Assembly (NCBI RefSeq): GCF_005960665.1
Contig: NZ_CP040676.1
Span: 1,002,501 to 1,066,500, forward strand
DNA length: 64,000 bases
Reading direction: 5' to 3'
Source: Exiguobacterium mexicanum
GTDB lineage: Bacteria; Bacillota; Bacilli; Exiguobacteriales; Exiguobacteriaceae
Position 1 is the stretch's first letter, and each line of letters opens with the position of its first letter. The position numbers were made by a program, and so were the translations under genes. This document shows, in pieces, positions 40,811 through 49,476 of this stretch. The notes under the pieces were generated by a model. That model saw only the letters and a list, made by a program, of their open reading frames with translations, was not told the DNA's origin and ran no database searches.

Positions 40811-43012
40811 ATGAAACCAGGTTATTTTTCACTCGTCCTTCATGCCCACCTTCCGTACGTGCGACATGAAGAGAAACATCGATTAGAAGAGAGATGGGTG
40901 TATGAAGCCATCTCCGAGACCTATATCCCAATTTTATGGCAAGTCGACCGTCTACAAAAACCGCTCCATTGGACGGTCAGCATCTCACCACCAGTCGTCG
41001 AGATGCTCGCTGACCCGCTCGTTCAGGACCGCTACGTGGAACACTTGGATGAGATGCTCGAATTGATTGAGATCGAGCTCGCCGAAGGACGGAGCGAACA
41101 GGAAGTTGAGACGCTCCATTTTTATCGCGGGCGCTACAACGATTTGAAAACAACGTTCCTGCATTGGGAGAAAAACTTGAACCATGCGTTCCGTACATAT
41201 CGTGAGCAAGGGTTCATCGATATGGTCACGTGTACGGCGACACACGGCTTCAACCCGCATTTGTTCACGGAACAGGCCGCCCGCGCGGAAATCCGTACCG
41301 GCTTGAACTGTTTCGAGCGTCATTACGGGTTCCGCCCGACCGGAATCTGGTTACCGGAGTGTGCCTACACGCCAGGTGTCGACCGCATCTTGTATGAAGA
41401 AGGTGTCCGCTATACGTTCGTCGATGAGCACGCCTTGCTCGATGCCGATCCGACGCCGGACAAAGGCATTGGCGCTCCGGTCTACTCGCCACATGGCGTC
41501 GCCTTGTTCCCGCGTGACCAAATCATCTCCGGGAAAATCTGGAGCTCGATGATCGGGTATCCGGGCCATCCTGACTATCGCGAGTTTTATCGTGACCTCG
41601 CCTATGATCGCGACTGGGCGTATATCGAAAAGTTCATGCATCCGGAAGGCATTCGTTTCGATACGGGCTTGAAGATGCACCGCATCACGGGCGACACGGA
41701 TGAGAAGGACTATTATGTCCGTGCCTGGGCCGAACATCAAATCGACAACCACGCCCTTGATTTCGCACAGACGCTCGAAGGGCATCTCGAGGCCCACGGT
41801 GGACAAATGTTCCCGCCGTTCCTTGTGACGGCACCGTTCGATGCTGAGCTGTTCGGACACTGGTGGTTTGAAGGACCTGAATTCCTCGGCAAGGTCGCCG
41901 AGCGGCTCGAAGAGTTTGGCATCGAGACAATCACGCCAGCCTTGTTCCTCGAGCGTCACTTCCAAGACCTCGAGACGGTCCACGTATCGATGAACACGTG
42001 GGGACGTAAAGGGTACGGCGACGTCTGGATCAACGAACGCAACGAATGGATGCTACGTCACTTACACATGATGGAGACGCAACTCGTCAAAGACGTGGCC
42101 GACTATCGTCACAAGTCGCCACTCGTCGACCGGACACTGATCCAACTCATTCGCCATTACGTACTCGCTGTGTCGAGTGACTGGGCGTTTATCCTCGACG
42201 GGCAGACTACGGCCCAATATGCGGCAGAACGGTTCCGCGAGCATACGCGATTGTTCGCCGAGCTCGAGACGGCACTTTATCAAGACAAGCTATCGGACGA
42301 GTTGCTCGCTGAACATTATCGCGCGTATCCGTTCCTTGACGATGTGGACATCGACATCGACACGTTCTTGTCGCCACACGACTATTATGTGACTACGGAG
42401 CGTGGCCAAGAGGACGAGGCAATCCTCGTCTTGACGCCTGAATATACAGGCAACGTCGTCGGGGACCTCGGTCGTCGCGTCATCGACGAGGTCGAGGCAC
42501 GAGCAGCGGACGGGGAGACAGTGTACGTCTTGACACCGTTCAAAGAAGGGTTGCCGGAATATGAACGCCACAACCGTGTTCACGTGTACCGCGTTCGCCT
42601 GACGAGCCCGTTCTTGGAGCATGTGATGAACCAAGTTGCGGCTCAAAACGTGGCCTACGTCAAACTTGCACATGAGCTTGTCTCGAAAGTCACCTTCAAA
42701 GCGATTCATCAATTCGATTGGATGACGATTACAGCGGCACGTTCACTTGCGAAAGCACTACAAGTTCCGTTATACTCAACTATGTTGTCATTTGAAACGA
42801 CTCGCAATCCGCATGGACACGGCGGACTGTTCGACGCAATCCATCGAATCGAGAGCAGCATCCTCGCTGAAGCCGATACGGTCTTTATTTGCGAACAACT
42901 GTCGACCGAGGAAGTCGGAATGCGCTATCCGATTGGCGATAACGTAAAAACCTGCCTGCCGCTCGATGCTTCGCCATACGGGCAGAAACGTTTGAAAAAG
43001 AACACGAAATAA
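40811..43012 (+). CDS. GH57 1,4-alpha-glucan branching enzyme fused to a glycosyltransferase N-terminal domain
   Basis: Residues 1-530 are a GH57/DUF1957 branching enzyme: region 1 HAHLPYVRH (residues 11-19), region 2 THGFNPHLF, region 3 GIWLPECAY with the likely nucleophile E183, and region 4 TAPFDAELFGHWWFEG with the likely acid D344. It would create alpha-1,6 branches in glycogen-like glucan. Residues 535-720 resemble the N-terminal Rossmann domain of GT4/GT5 glycogen synthases (ILVLTPEYTGNVVGDLGRRV, then HQFDWMTITAARSLAK). The second GT-B half, which binds the sugar nucleotide, is missing, so this part is unlikely to transfer sugar alone. ATG at 40811 after GAGGAGG. No glycogen synthase gene is in this window. 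Confidence 0.85.
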   Translation: MKPGYFSLVLHAHLPYVRHEEKHRLEERWVYEAISETYIPILWQVDRLQKPLHWTVSISPPVVEMLADPLVQDRYVEHLDEMLELIEIELAEGRSEQEVETLHFYRGRYNDLKTTFLHWEKNLNHAFRTYREQGFIDMVTCTATHGFNPHLFTEQAARAEIRTGLNCFERHYGFRPTGIWLPECAYTPGVDRILYEEGVRYTFVDEHALLDADPTPDKGIGAPVYSPHGVALFPRDQIISGKIWSSMIGYPGHPDYREFYRDLAYDRDWAYIEKFMHPEGIRFDTGLKMHRITGDTDEKDYYVRAWAEHQIDNHALDFAQTLEGHLEAHGGQMFPPFLVTAPFDAELFGHWWFEGPEFLGKVAERLEEFGIETITPALFLERHFQDLETVHVSMNTWGRKGYGDVWINERNEWMLRHLHMMETQLVKDVADYRHKSPLVDRTLIQLIRHYVLAVSSDWAFILDGQTTAQYAAERFREHTRLFAELETALYQDKLSDELLAEHYRAYPFLDDVDIDIDTFLSPHDYYVTTERGQEDEAILVLTPEYTGNVVGDLGRRVIDEVEARAADGETVYVLTPFKEGLPEYERHNRVHVYRVRLTSPFLEHVMNQVAAQNVAYVKLAHELVSKVTFKAIHQFDWMTITAARSLAKALQVPLYSTMLSFETTRNPHGHGGLFDAIHRIESSILAEADTVFICEQLSTEEVGMRYPIGDNVKTCLPLDASPYGQKRLKKNTK

Positions 43013-43111
43013 CCTTGCTTTTTCAAATAAAACTTGGTAGGATAATTGAGTATGCTTAGACTGTAAAGCAAAAGCACTTGATACAACATCAGTAAGATGG
43101 GAGTGAAAGAA

Positions 43112-43261
43112 ATGCGCGTTAAAATCACACTAGCTTGCACAGAAACAGGCGATCGCACGTACATCACGAAGAAAAACAAACGTAACAACCCAGAGCGCCT
43201 CGAATTGCGCAAATACAACCCACGTCTCCGTCGTCACACGCTTTACCGCGAAGTGAAATAA
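43112..43261 (+). CDS. rpmG: 50S ribosomal protein L33, zinc-free type
   Basis: A 49-residue ribosomal protein of the large subunit, beginning [17 protein letters not shown]. Zinc-binding L33 has two CxxC pairs; here the first is CTET and the second position reads YNPR, so only one cysteine remains and the protein is of the zinc-independent (C-) form. The start has a GGGAG site 13 bases upstream. It is followed by a terminator and then by the yqgN-like gene, the same order as rpmGA-yqgN in B. subtilis. A candidate -10 (GATAAT, 43041-43046) lies upstream, but I see no Zur box. Confidence 0.93.
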   Translation: MRVKITLACTETGDRTYITKKNKRNNPERLELRKYNPRLRRHTLYREVK

Positions 43262-43268
43262 TGAGACT

Positions 43269-43298
43269 GGCCGTCACTCATGTGGCGGCCTTTTTTTG
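43269..43298 (+). terminator. Terminator after rpmG
   Basis: GGCCGTCAC / GTGGCGGCC with a TCAT loop and seven T. Confidence 0.87.
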
Positions 43299-43315
43299 AA
43301 CAAGGGGGAATTGAA

Positions 43316-43870
43316 GTGATTGAAAAGAAACTACTCCGGCAAAATGTACATCGTCAAATCCGTGAACTCGACGACCGACCGGACCGGGACCGCGTCATCA
43401 TACATACATTGACCGAACTGAAGGCGTGGCGAGAGGCGGATACGGTGGCCGTCACGCTCGCCCTCGATTTAGAGATTGATACGTTGCCACTCATTCGCTT
43501 AGCTTGGCAGGCAGGAAAATCGGTGTTCGTGCCGAAAGTTACAAAACAGGGACTTACGTTCCATGAAATTCATTCGTTCGAAGACCTTGAGCCGGGCGTC
43601 ATGGGTATTTTAGAGCCGACGACGGTCGCGACGACGCGGACGATTGACGTCTGTATCGTGCCGGGACGTGTCTTTGACCGATCCGGGTATCGGATCGGTT
43701 GGGGTGGGGGGTATTACGACCGTTTTTTAGCGACGTATGAAGGTGTCACCATCTCGTTGGCCTATGACGTCCAACTGCTTGATGACATCCCGGTCGAGCC
43801 ACACGACATTCCTGTCGAATTTATCGTGACGGAAAGGGAAACGATTCTATGCTCGCCATCTTTCTCGTAA
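43316..43870 (+). CDS. yqgN: 5-formyltetrahydrofolate cyclo-ligase
   Basis: Converts 5-formyl-THF to 5,10-methenyl-THF with ATP, returning folate to one-carbon metabolism. The substrate loop is in the N-terminal half (VAVTLALDLEIDT, VFVPKV), and the family signature VPGRVFDRSGYRIGWGGGYYDRFL covers about residues 117-140 (seen in pieces). The start is GTG at 43316, 7 bases after AAGGGGG; 184 residues, normal for the family. It overlaps the DUF92 gene by 22 bases, as yqgN and yqgO-region genes are closely packed in Bacillus. Confidence 0.92.
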   Translation: MIEKKLLRQNVHRQIRELDDRPDRDRVIIHTLTELKAWREADTVAVTLALDLEIDTLPLIRLAWQAGKSVFVPKVTKQGLTFHEIHSFEDLEPGVMGILEPTTVATTRTIDVCIVPGRVFDRSGYRIGWGGGYYDRFLATYEGVTISLAYDVQLLDDIPVEPHDIPVEFIVTERETILCSPSFS

Positions 43871-44619
43871 CTTGTCTGGTAGCCTTCGCCGGCTATCGTC
43901 TGCGCTCACTGACCCGTTCTGGGGCTGTCTTGACGGTCGTGACGGGTACAGTCATTGGGTACGGATTCGGTTGGTTCGGGCTCTATTTGCTCGGTGTCTT
44001 CTTTTCGACGTCATCGCTCGCCTCGAAATACCGTTCCCGCGACAAAGAGCCTGTCGATGAGATCGTAGAGAAATCGGGACCTCGTGACTTCGTTCAAGTG
44101 CTCGCCAATGGTGGTATCGGGATGGCGACGGCGCTCGGTATGTTGCTTACACCGAACGATGCCTGGTTATTCGCGTACATCGCTTCGATTGCGGCGGCGA
44201 CGAGCGACACATGGGGCTCCGAGTTCGGGGTGCTCGCCAAACAAAAACCGCGCTCCATTTTGACGTTCCGCGAAGTGGAGCCGGGAACGAGTGGCGGGGT
44301 GTCTCCGTTCGGGACGTTCATGTCGGTCGCGGGGGCCACGGTCATTATCGTCGCTTCGTTGCCATTTATCGATATGAGCTTACGGTTCGCCGGCTTGTTG
44401 ATTGCTCTCGGGTTGACCGGAAGCGTTGTCGACACTCTCCTTGGGGCGACGGTTCAACGCAAGTTTCGCTGTCGTGTATGCGGTAAGCTGACTGAGAAGA
44501 AAGTCCATCATCACGAGCCGACGACTTACGTTTCAAGCTGGCGCTTTCTCGGCAATGACGCCGTCAACTTTTTGGCGATCGCCTCGGCGGCGGCGATTAG
44601 TTTCCTCTTGCTACGATGA
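43849..44619 (+). CDS. DUF92 integral membrane protein
   Basis: A 256-residue polytopic membrane protein (about seven hydrophobic helices) of the DUF92/TIGR00297 family, whose plant member VTE6 is a phytyl-phosphate kinase. Family motifs are SSLASKYRSRDK (about residue 53), ATSDTWGSEFGVL (about residue 117) and SGGVSPFGT (about residue 149). A polyprenyl- or isoprenoid-phosphate kinase role is an inference from that homology. CxxCGKLTEKKVHH near residue 205 may bind metal. It is translationally coupled to the cyclo-ligase gene. I see no terminator after it. Confidence 0.85.
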   Translation: MLAIFLVTCLVAFAGYRLRSLTRSGAVLTVVTGTVIGYGFGWFGLYLLGVFFSTSSLASKYRSRDKEPVDEIVEKSGPRDFVQVLANGGIGMATALGMLLTPNDAWLFAYIASIAAATSDTWGSEFGVLAKQKPRSILTFREVEPGTSGGVSPFGTFMSVAGATVIIVASLPFIDMSLRFAGLLIALGLTGSVVDTLLGATVQRKFRCRVCGKLTEKKVHHHEPTTYVSSWRFLGNDAVNFLAIASAAAISFLLLR

Positions 44620-44652
44620 GGGTAGTACAGTCAGTGAAGATGTTTCAAATGA

Positions 44653-44727
44653 ATGTGAATATTGTCACAATATTGCCAAACTGAAAACGGTTTCCCTTGT
44701 AGTGAGTGTTTGTGAATGATGTTACAA
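44653..44727 (+). promoter_or_regulatory. Two Rex-like operators upstream of ldh
   Basis: ATGTGAATATTGTCACAA (44653-44670) and TTGTGAATGATGTTACAA (44710-44727) match the 18-bp Rex palindrome TTGTGAA-N4-TTCACAA with two and two mismatches. The second overlaps a possible -35. A cre-like TGAAAACGGTTTCC (44682-44695) lies between. Confidence 0.68.
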
Positions 44728-44788
44728 TCTTTATGTAACAGACAAAACAAAAACATGAAACAGATTGTTCGAAGGGTGGAGAATCAAT

Positions 44789-45745
44789 ATGGAAACATTA
44801 AATCATGCTAAAGTAACACGCGTCGCGCTCGTCGGGGCCGGAGCGGTCGGTGCCAGCTTTGCTTACCAATTGACGACAGCTAGTCTCTGTGAGGAACTTG
44901 TGATCATCGATATCAACAAATCGAAAGCTGAAGGGGAAGCAATGGACTTGAATCACGGTGTCTCGTTTGCCTCTTCACCGATGCGCGTCTGGGCAGGAGA
45001 CTACACAGACTGTGGTGCAGCAGATATCGTCGTCATCACTGCCGGCGCACCGCAAAAACCAGGTGAAACACGTCTCGACCTCGTCGAAAAGAACGCCAAA
45101 ATCATGAAGTCGATGATTGGGGACATCATGGCATCTGGTTTTGATGGCATCATCATCATCGCCTCGAACCCGGTCGACATCATGACCCACTTGGCTTGGA
45201 AATATTCAGGATTACCGAAGCATCGGGTATTCGGTTCAGGAACGGTACTCGATACGTCACGTCTTCGCTACATGCTCGGTGATTACTTCAACGTCGATCC
45301 ACGTAACTGCCACGCTTACATTATGGGCGAGCATGGCGACACAGAGTTCGCGGCATGGAGCAACGCCCGTATTTACGGAAAATCGGTCGAACAGTTGCTT
45401 GAAGAGAATGACGAGTACACATGGGAAGACCTCGAAGATATCTATGTCAACGTTCGTGACGCAGCCTACCATATCATCGAACGTAAAGGGGCGACGTACT
45501 ACGCCATCGGTCTTGGTCTCCTCCGTCTTGTCAAAGCCGTGCTTCGCAACGAGAACACGTTATTGACGGTCGGTGCGCACTTGGACGGTGAGTACGGTTT
45601 GAACGACATCCACATCGGTGTACCAGCGATCATCAACCGTCAAGGTGTCCGTCAAGTCGTGGAAATCGAGTTATCAGAAGAAGAAAAACAAAAGATGCAT
45701 CATTCGGCAGAAGTGCTCTTGAAAACGATGCAACCTGTCTTGTAA
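44789..45745 (+). CDS. ldh: L-lactate dehydrogenase
   Basis: Reduces pyruvate to L-lactate with NADH, regenerating NAD+ during oxygen limitation. The NAD-binding [12 protein letters not shown] is at residues 17-28, the aspartate that selects NAD in [15 protein letters not shown], the active-site loop in [17 protein letters not shown], and the catalytic His in [11 protein letters not shown] (about residue 183). The ATG at 44789 follows GGGTGGAG; the in-frame upstream start at 44765 lacks one. It is 318 residues long. It forms a single-gene unit with Rex-like operators in front and a terminator behind. Confidence 0.95.
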   Translation: METLNHAKVTRVALVGAGAVGASFAYQLTTASLCEELVIIDINKSKAEGEAMDLNHGVSFASSPMRVWAGDYTDCGAADIVVITAGAPQKPGETRLDLVEKNAKIMKSMIGDIMASGFDGIIIIASNPVDIMTHLAWKYSGLPKHRVFGSGTVLDTSRLRYMLGDYFNVDPRNCHAYIMGEHGDTEFAAWSNARIYGKSVEQLLEENDEYTWEDLEDIYVNVRDAAYHIIERKGATYYAIGLGLLRLVKAVLRNENTLLTVGAHLDGEYGLNDIHIGVPAIINRQGVRQVVEIELSEEEKQKMHHSAEVLLKTMQPVL

Positions 45746-45767
45746 AACCGAGCAATCCTTCGCTCAT

Positions 45768-45803
45768 CACCGTAGCCGGCTAACGCCGCTACGGTTTTTT
45801 TGT
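45768..45803 (+). terminator. Terminator after ldh
   Basis: ACCGTAGC / GCTACGGT (45769-45795), followed by a T-run. Confidence 0.88.
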
Positions 45804-45896
45804 CATCTGCTCTTCTCGACACGTTGCATAGAGGCTCTCTTTTGTCGCCAGCTATAATTTCCTTTAAAATAAAAGTATAGAAGGAGGTGACCATCG

Positions 45897-46949
45897 ATGT
45901 CAGAGCCAGCTTGTTTTTGGGAAGACGTATATCGTGCGGTCGAATCGGGAGGGCGCATCGAGGGCATCTTAGAGCCGTCGCGGGCACTTTTATTGTTCGA
46001 CACGAAAGCGGGGGACGTCTATCACCTCTACATACGGACAGACAAAGCCTGGGCGAACCATGTTGGCATGGACGTCGAGGCGGTCATGAACTCGTTTCGA
46101 TTGGCCCGCATCGGTCGTGAGAAGTTACACGTCCACATTTACGGCGATCCGCTTGTCGATGAGGAGCGCCTATCGTCCCTCACGTTCCCGATCGCGGCGA
46201 AAGTGAAGCTCGGCATGAGACCGTGTGGGCAAACAGAAGAGTCGTACCGACCACGGGCCGTCGCGCTCGATCAACAACGGAAGAACGAACTAAAGCAACG
46301 GTTCTCCTTCGGGAAACCACAATTCGTCTATGGACTCATGTTCGTGACGTTTCTTGTCATGTGGTTCGCCGAATCAATCGGGTCGACGCTCGACCCGAAT
46401 ACGCTCATCCGCTTCGGAGCGAAAGTGAATCCGCTCATCGACGAAGGGGAATGGTGGCGCCTGGTCACACCGATGTTTCTCCATATCGGCTGGTTCCATT
46501 TCGCGATCAATATGTTCGCGCTTTGGTCGCTCGGTCCGCTCGTTGAACGGATGTACGGTTCGTCACGCTTCGTCACCATTTATTTGTTAGCCGGCGTCAT
46601 CGCCACAGTCGCCTCTTACGCGTTCAGTGAAGCCATATCGGCCGGGGCATCGGGGGCGCTGTTCGGGCTCGTCGGGGCACTCCTCTATTTTGGCCTCCGA
46701 GACCGTTCCTTATTTATGAAGACGCTCGGTCCGCCGCTGTTTATTATGTTAGGATTAAACGTAGGACTCGCTTTCGTCCTTGGCGCTAGTTTGGACCATT
46801 CCGCACATGCGGGGGGGCTGGTCGGGGGTTTTCTGATGGCGGGAGTGGTCGGCTTGCCGGATGAGCATACGAAGAAGCGCCGCCTGTTGTTTGCGGTGAT
46901 CGTACTCGTGGCATCTGGAGCGTTATTCTGGTTCGGCTATAATCGATGA
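45897..46949 (+). CDS. yqgP: Rhomboid-family intramembrane serine protease (GluP/YqgP-like)
   Basis: Membrane protease with a 140-residue soluble N-terminal domain followed by about seven helices. The catalytic serine is S252 in SAGASGALFG and the partner histidine H304 in DHSAHAGG; the L1-loop region reads WWRLVTPMFLHIGWFHFAINM. B. subtilis YqgP has a longer form with C-terminal TPR repeats; this 350-residue protein ends after the last helix and has none. The ATG follows AAGGAGGTGA with a 6-base gap. It starts an operon with the M42 peptidase and yqgQ. Confidence 0.9.
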   Translation: MSEPACFWEDVYRAVESGGRIEGILEPSRALLLFDTKAGDVYHLYIRTDKAWANHVGMDVEAVMNSFRLARIGREKLHVHIYGDPLVDEERLSSLTFPIAAKVKLGMRPCGQTEESYRPRAVALDQQRKNELKQRFSFGKPQFVYGLMFVTFLVMWFAESIGSTLDPNTLIRFGAKVNPLIDEGEWWRLVTPMFLHIGWFHFAINMFALWSLGPLVERMYGSSRFVTIYLLAGVIATVASYAFSEAISAGASGALFGLVGALLYFGLRDRSLFMKTLGPPLFIMLGLNVGLAFVLGASLDHSAHAGGLVGGFLMAGVVGLPDEHTKKRRLLFAVIVLVASGALFWFGYNR

Positions 46950-46964
46950 CAAAGGAGTAAGGAT

Positions 46965-47987
46965 ATGATTAATACGTTGAAGCAACTGGTTGAAATTCCG
47001 AGTCCGTCCGGCATGACGGATGAGGCGATTGGCTTCGTGGAGCAAGAACTCACGAATCTCGGCGTCGCCACGAAACGCTTGAATAAAGGAGCGCTCCTTG
47101 CGACGTTTGACGGGAAATCGGATCGGGCGCGCCTGTTGACGGCTCACGTCGACACGCTCGGGGCGATGGTGAAAGAGATTTTGCCGAGTGGCCGTCTACG
47201 GTTGACACAAGTCGGCGGCTACGCCTGGACCGCCATTGAAGGGGAGAACTGTTTGGTCCATGCGGAGGCCGGTGAACCTGTCGAAGGAACGATTCTTATC
47301 CATCAATCAAGCGTCCATGTGTATAAAGACACGAACAGTGCCGAACGGACGGCATCAAATATCGAGGTACGACTGGACGCTGACGTTCATTCGGCTGAAG
47401 ACGTGCGTGCCCTAGGCATCGAGGTCGGGGACTTTGTCTCGTTCGATCCACGCTTTCGCCAGACGAACGCGGGCTATATCAAATCTCGACACCTCGACGA
47501 CAAGGCGTCCGTCGCCATTTTGCTCGACTTGGCAAAAGACCTCGTCGGCGCCGACTTGCCACATCCGGTCCATTACTTGATCTCCAACTACGAAGAGGTC
47601 GGGTTCGGGGGCAACGCCGGGATCCCGGAGGCGGTGACCGAATATATCGCCGTCGATATGGGAGCGCTCGGGGACGGCCAGCACTCGGACGAATATACGG
47701 TTTCAATCTGCGCGAAAGATTCATCAGGTCCGTACGATCTTGGATTACGCCGTCAGTTCACCGCGTTGTGCCGGGAACACGGTATCGCCCATAAAGTCGA
47801 TATTTATCCGTATTATGGATCCGACGCCTCGGCAGCAATCAGTGCCGGCTACGATGTACGCCATGCACTCCTCGGACCAGGCATCGAGTCGAGCCATAGC
47901 TATGAGCGGACGCATACAAAATCGCTCGAGGCGACACGGGAACTGCTCTATCATTACGTGCTCACGACGATGGGAGACGGACGATGA
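46965..47987 (+). CDS. M42-family aminopeptidase
   Basis: Two-metal aminopeptidase of the glutamyl/endoglucanase-like M42 group, forming large cytoplasmic tetrahedral complexes in known members. Metal and catalytic residues are visible in TAHVDTLGAMV (about residue 61), SRHLDDKASVAIL (about residue 175), NYEEVGFGGNAG (about residue 208), YIAVDMGALG (about residue 228) and SSHSYERTHTKSL near the C terminus. AAGGAG precedes the ATG. The 340 residues are typical. It overlaps yqgQ by 4 bases. Confidence 0.92.
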   Translation: MINTLKQLVEIPSPSGMTDEAIGFVEQELTNLGVATKRLNKGALLATFDGKSDRARLLTAHVDTLGAMVKEILPSGRLRLTQVGGYAWTAIEGENCLVHAEAGEPVEGTILIHQSSVHVYKDTNSAERTASNIEVRLDADVHSAEDVRALGIEVGDFVSFDPRFRQTNAGYIKSRHLDDKASVAILLDLAKDLVGADLPHPVHYLISNYEEVGFGGNAGIPEAVTEYIAVDMGALGDGQHSDEYTVSICAKDSSGPYDLGLRRQFTALCREHGIAHKVDIYPYYGSDASAAISAGYDVRHALLGPGIESSHSYERTHTKSLEATRELLYHYVLTTMGDGR

Positions 47988-48178
47988 GAAATTTTTATGA
48001 TGTCCAACAATTCTTGAAATCATTCGGGACGATCATTTATATCGGCGAACGCGATGCCGAGATTGGCCTCATGATGATGGAACTCGACGAGTTGCATGCC
48101 GGCGGGATGATTGAACAACGAGAGTATGACACGGCCAAGATCATTTTGACGCATGAATTGAAAAATTCAATAGATTGA
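47984..48178 (+). CDS. yqgQ: YqgQ-like small protein (DUF910)
   Basis: A 64-residue soluble, helical protein beginning MRNFYDVQQFLKSFGTIIYI, which matches the DUF910/YqgQ family of Bacillales. Function is unknown; a structure of a B. subtilis member shows a three-helix bundle. The start codon overlaps the stop of the M42 gene (ATGA). In B. subtilis yqgQ lies directly before glcK, as here. Confidence 0.88.
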   Translation: MRNFYDVQQFLKSFGTIIYIGERDAEIGLMMMELDELHAGGMIEQREYDTAKIILTHELKNSID

Positions 48179-48182
48179 CAGA

Positions 48183-48218
48183 AAAACCCCTAGTGCAAAG
48201 GTTTGCACTAGGGGTTTA
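48183..48218 (+). terminator. Perfect inverted repeat, probable terminator after yqgQ
   Basis: 16-bp perfect arms (48184-48199 with 48202-48217) and only two central bases. The tail is short (TTTAATAG). The right arm supplies a possible -35 TTTGCA (48202-48207) for glcK, with TAAACT (48225-48230) 17 bases later. Confidence 0.75.
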
Positions 48219-48271
48219 ATAGTGTAAACTATGGGATGAAAGCGATTTAATCGAGATGAGGAGTGGAACAG

Positions 48272-49234
48272 ATGAAGTGGTTATTAGGAATCGACATTGG
48301 TGGGACGACGGTGAAAATGGCCGTCTTAGATATGAACGGGATCATTTCTGACAAATGGGAGATCACGACGGACATTCGAGAAAACGGGGTACATATTCCG
48401 ACTGATATCGCTGCTTCATTCGAGGCTTATCTAGAAAAATCGGGCAAAGCGAAAGAGGAGTTCGCCGGTGCGGGAATCGGGGCACCTGGATTCATCAACT
48501 TCTCCGAGGGTGTCGTCGAATACTCGCCGAACATCGGTTGGAAATACTTTGCGCTCGTCAGCGAGTTTGAGAAAGCCGTGGGATTGCCGGCCGTCCTAGA
48601 GAACGACGCGAACGCCGCCGCACTCGGTGAGATGTGGAAAGGTGCCGGTGAAGGCGCGTCAGAACTCCTTGCCATTACACTCGGCACGGGCGTCGGTGGC
48701 GGTGTCATCACGAATGGAAACATCGTCCACGGGGCAGCAGGGATGGCTGGAGAGATTGGTCACATCACTGTTGAACGTGACGAGTCGAAAGCCGTCATGT
48801 GCGGTTGCGGACGCAAAGGTTGCATCGAGACGATCGCTTCGGCGACAGGTGTCGCCCGCTTGGCGCTCCAAAAACGAAAAAATCGGACGACGTCGTTGAA
48901 CGAGTTGAAAGAAGTGACGGCACGTGACGTGTTTGAAGCGTTCAAGGCGAACGATCCCGTCGCCACAGAAGTCGTCGAAGAGATGACCGAATATCTCGGC
49001 CTAACGATTTCAAATATCGCCAACACGTTGAATCCAAAGATGATCGTCATCGGAGGAGGGGTTTCGAAAGCGCGTGAAGCGCTCCTTGAACCGCTCGATG
49101 AGCAGTTCAAACGGTTCGCCCTCGAACGCGTCTACGCTTCGACCACGTTCAAAATTGCGGAACTCGAGAACGACGCCGGTGTCATCGGGTGTGCTTGGCT
49201 CGCCCGCAAACATTTCTTGCCAACCCGTGTCTAA
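48272..49234 (+). CDS. glcK: Glucokinase, ROK family
   Basis: Phosphorylates internal glucose to glucose 6-phosphate with ATP. The phosphate-1 loop is GIDIGGTTVKMAV (residues 6-18), the ROK zinc-binding signature is CGCGRKGCIE (about residue 174), and the adenosine motif is IGGGVSKAREAL (about residue 261). The start is the ATG at 48272, 8 bases after GAGGAG; the GTG at 48263 overlaps that site. The 320-residue length matches GlcK of B. subtilis, which has the same neighbours. It may take up glucose released by the alpha-amylase at 31 kb. Confidence 0.94.
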   Translation: MKWLLGIDIGGTTVKMAVLDMNGIISDKWEITTDIRENGVHIPTDIAASFEAYLEKSGKAKEEFAGAGIGAPGFINFSEGVVEYSPNIGWKYFALVSEFEKAVGLPAVLENDANAAALGEMWKGAGEGASELLAITLGTGVGGGVITNGNIVHGAAGMAGEIGHITVERDESKAVMCGCGRKGCIETIASATGVARLALQKRKNRTTSLNELKEVTARDVFEAFKANDPVATEVVEEMTEYLGLTISNIANTLNPKMIVIGGGVSKAREALLEPLDEQFKRFALERVYASTTFKIAELENDAGVIGCAWLARKHFLPTRV

Positions 49235-49245
49235 TAATTGTCCAT

Positions 49246-49278
49246 GCACGTCTGCGTCTTGACGCAGGCGTGTTTTTC
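49246..49278 (+). terminator. Terminator after glcK
   Basis: CACGTCTGCGTC / GACGCAGGCGTG (49247-49258 with 49261-49272) followed by five T. Confidence 0.87.
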
Positions 49279-49322
49279 ATATGGAACGGGTATGGGATAA
49301 TGTAAAATTTGTAATGACAGAG

Positions 49323-49351
49323 TTGATTTTTTGTTAAAAAAGGGGTAAGAT
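49323..49351 (+). promoter_or_regulatory. Promoter for ltaS
   Basis: TTGATT (49323-49328), 17-base spacer, TAAGAT (49346-49351). The leader is about 120 bases and includes an imperfect GC-rich hairpin around 49422-49453. Confidence 0.6.
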
Positions 49352-49476
49352 TTGGACTTGATACCGGACTGTTATCGTACGTGAAATGGATAACAAGCCA
49401 ATTGAACTTATAAAAAAATAGGGGGAGCGAGTTCGTTTGATCTCGTCGCCCGTTGAACAGAGGAGGAGGCCGTCAG

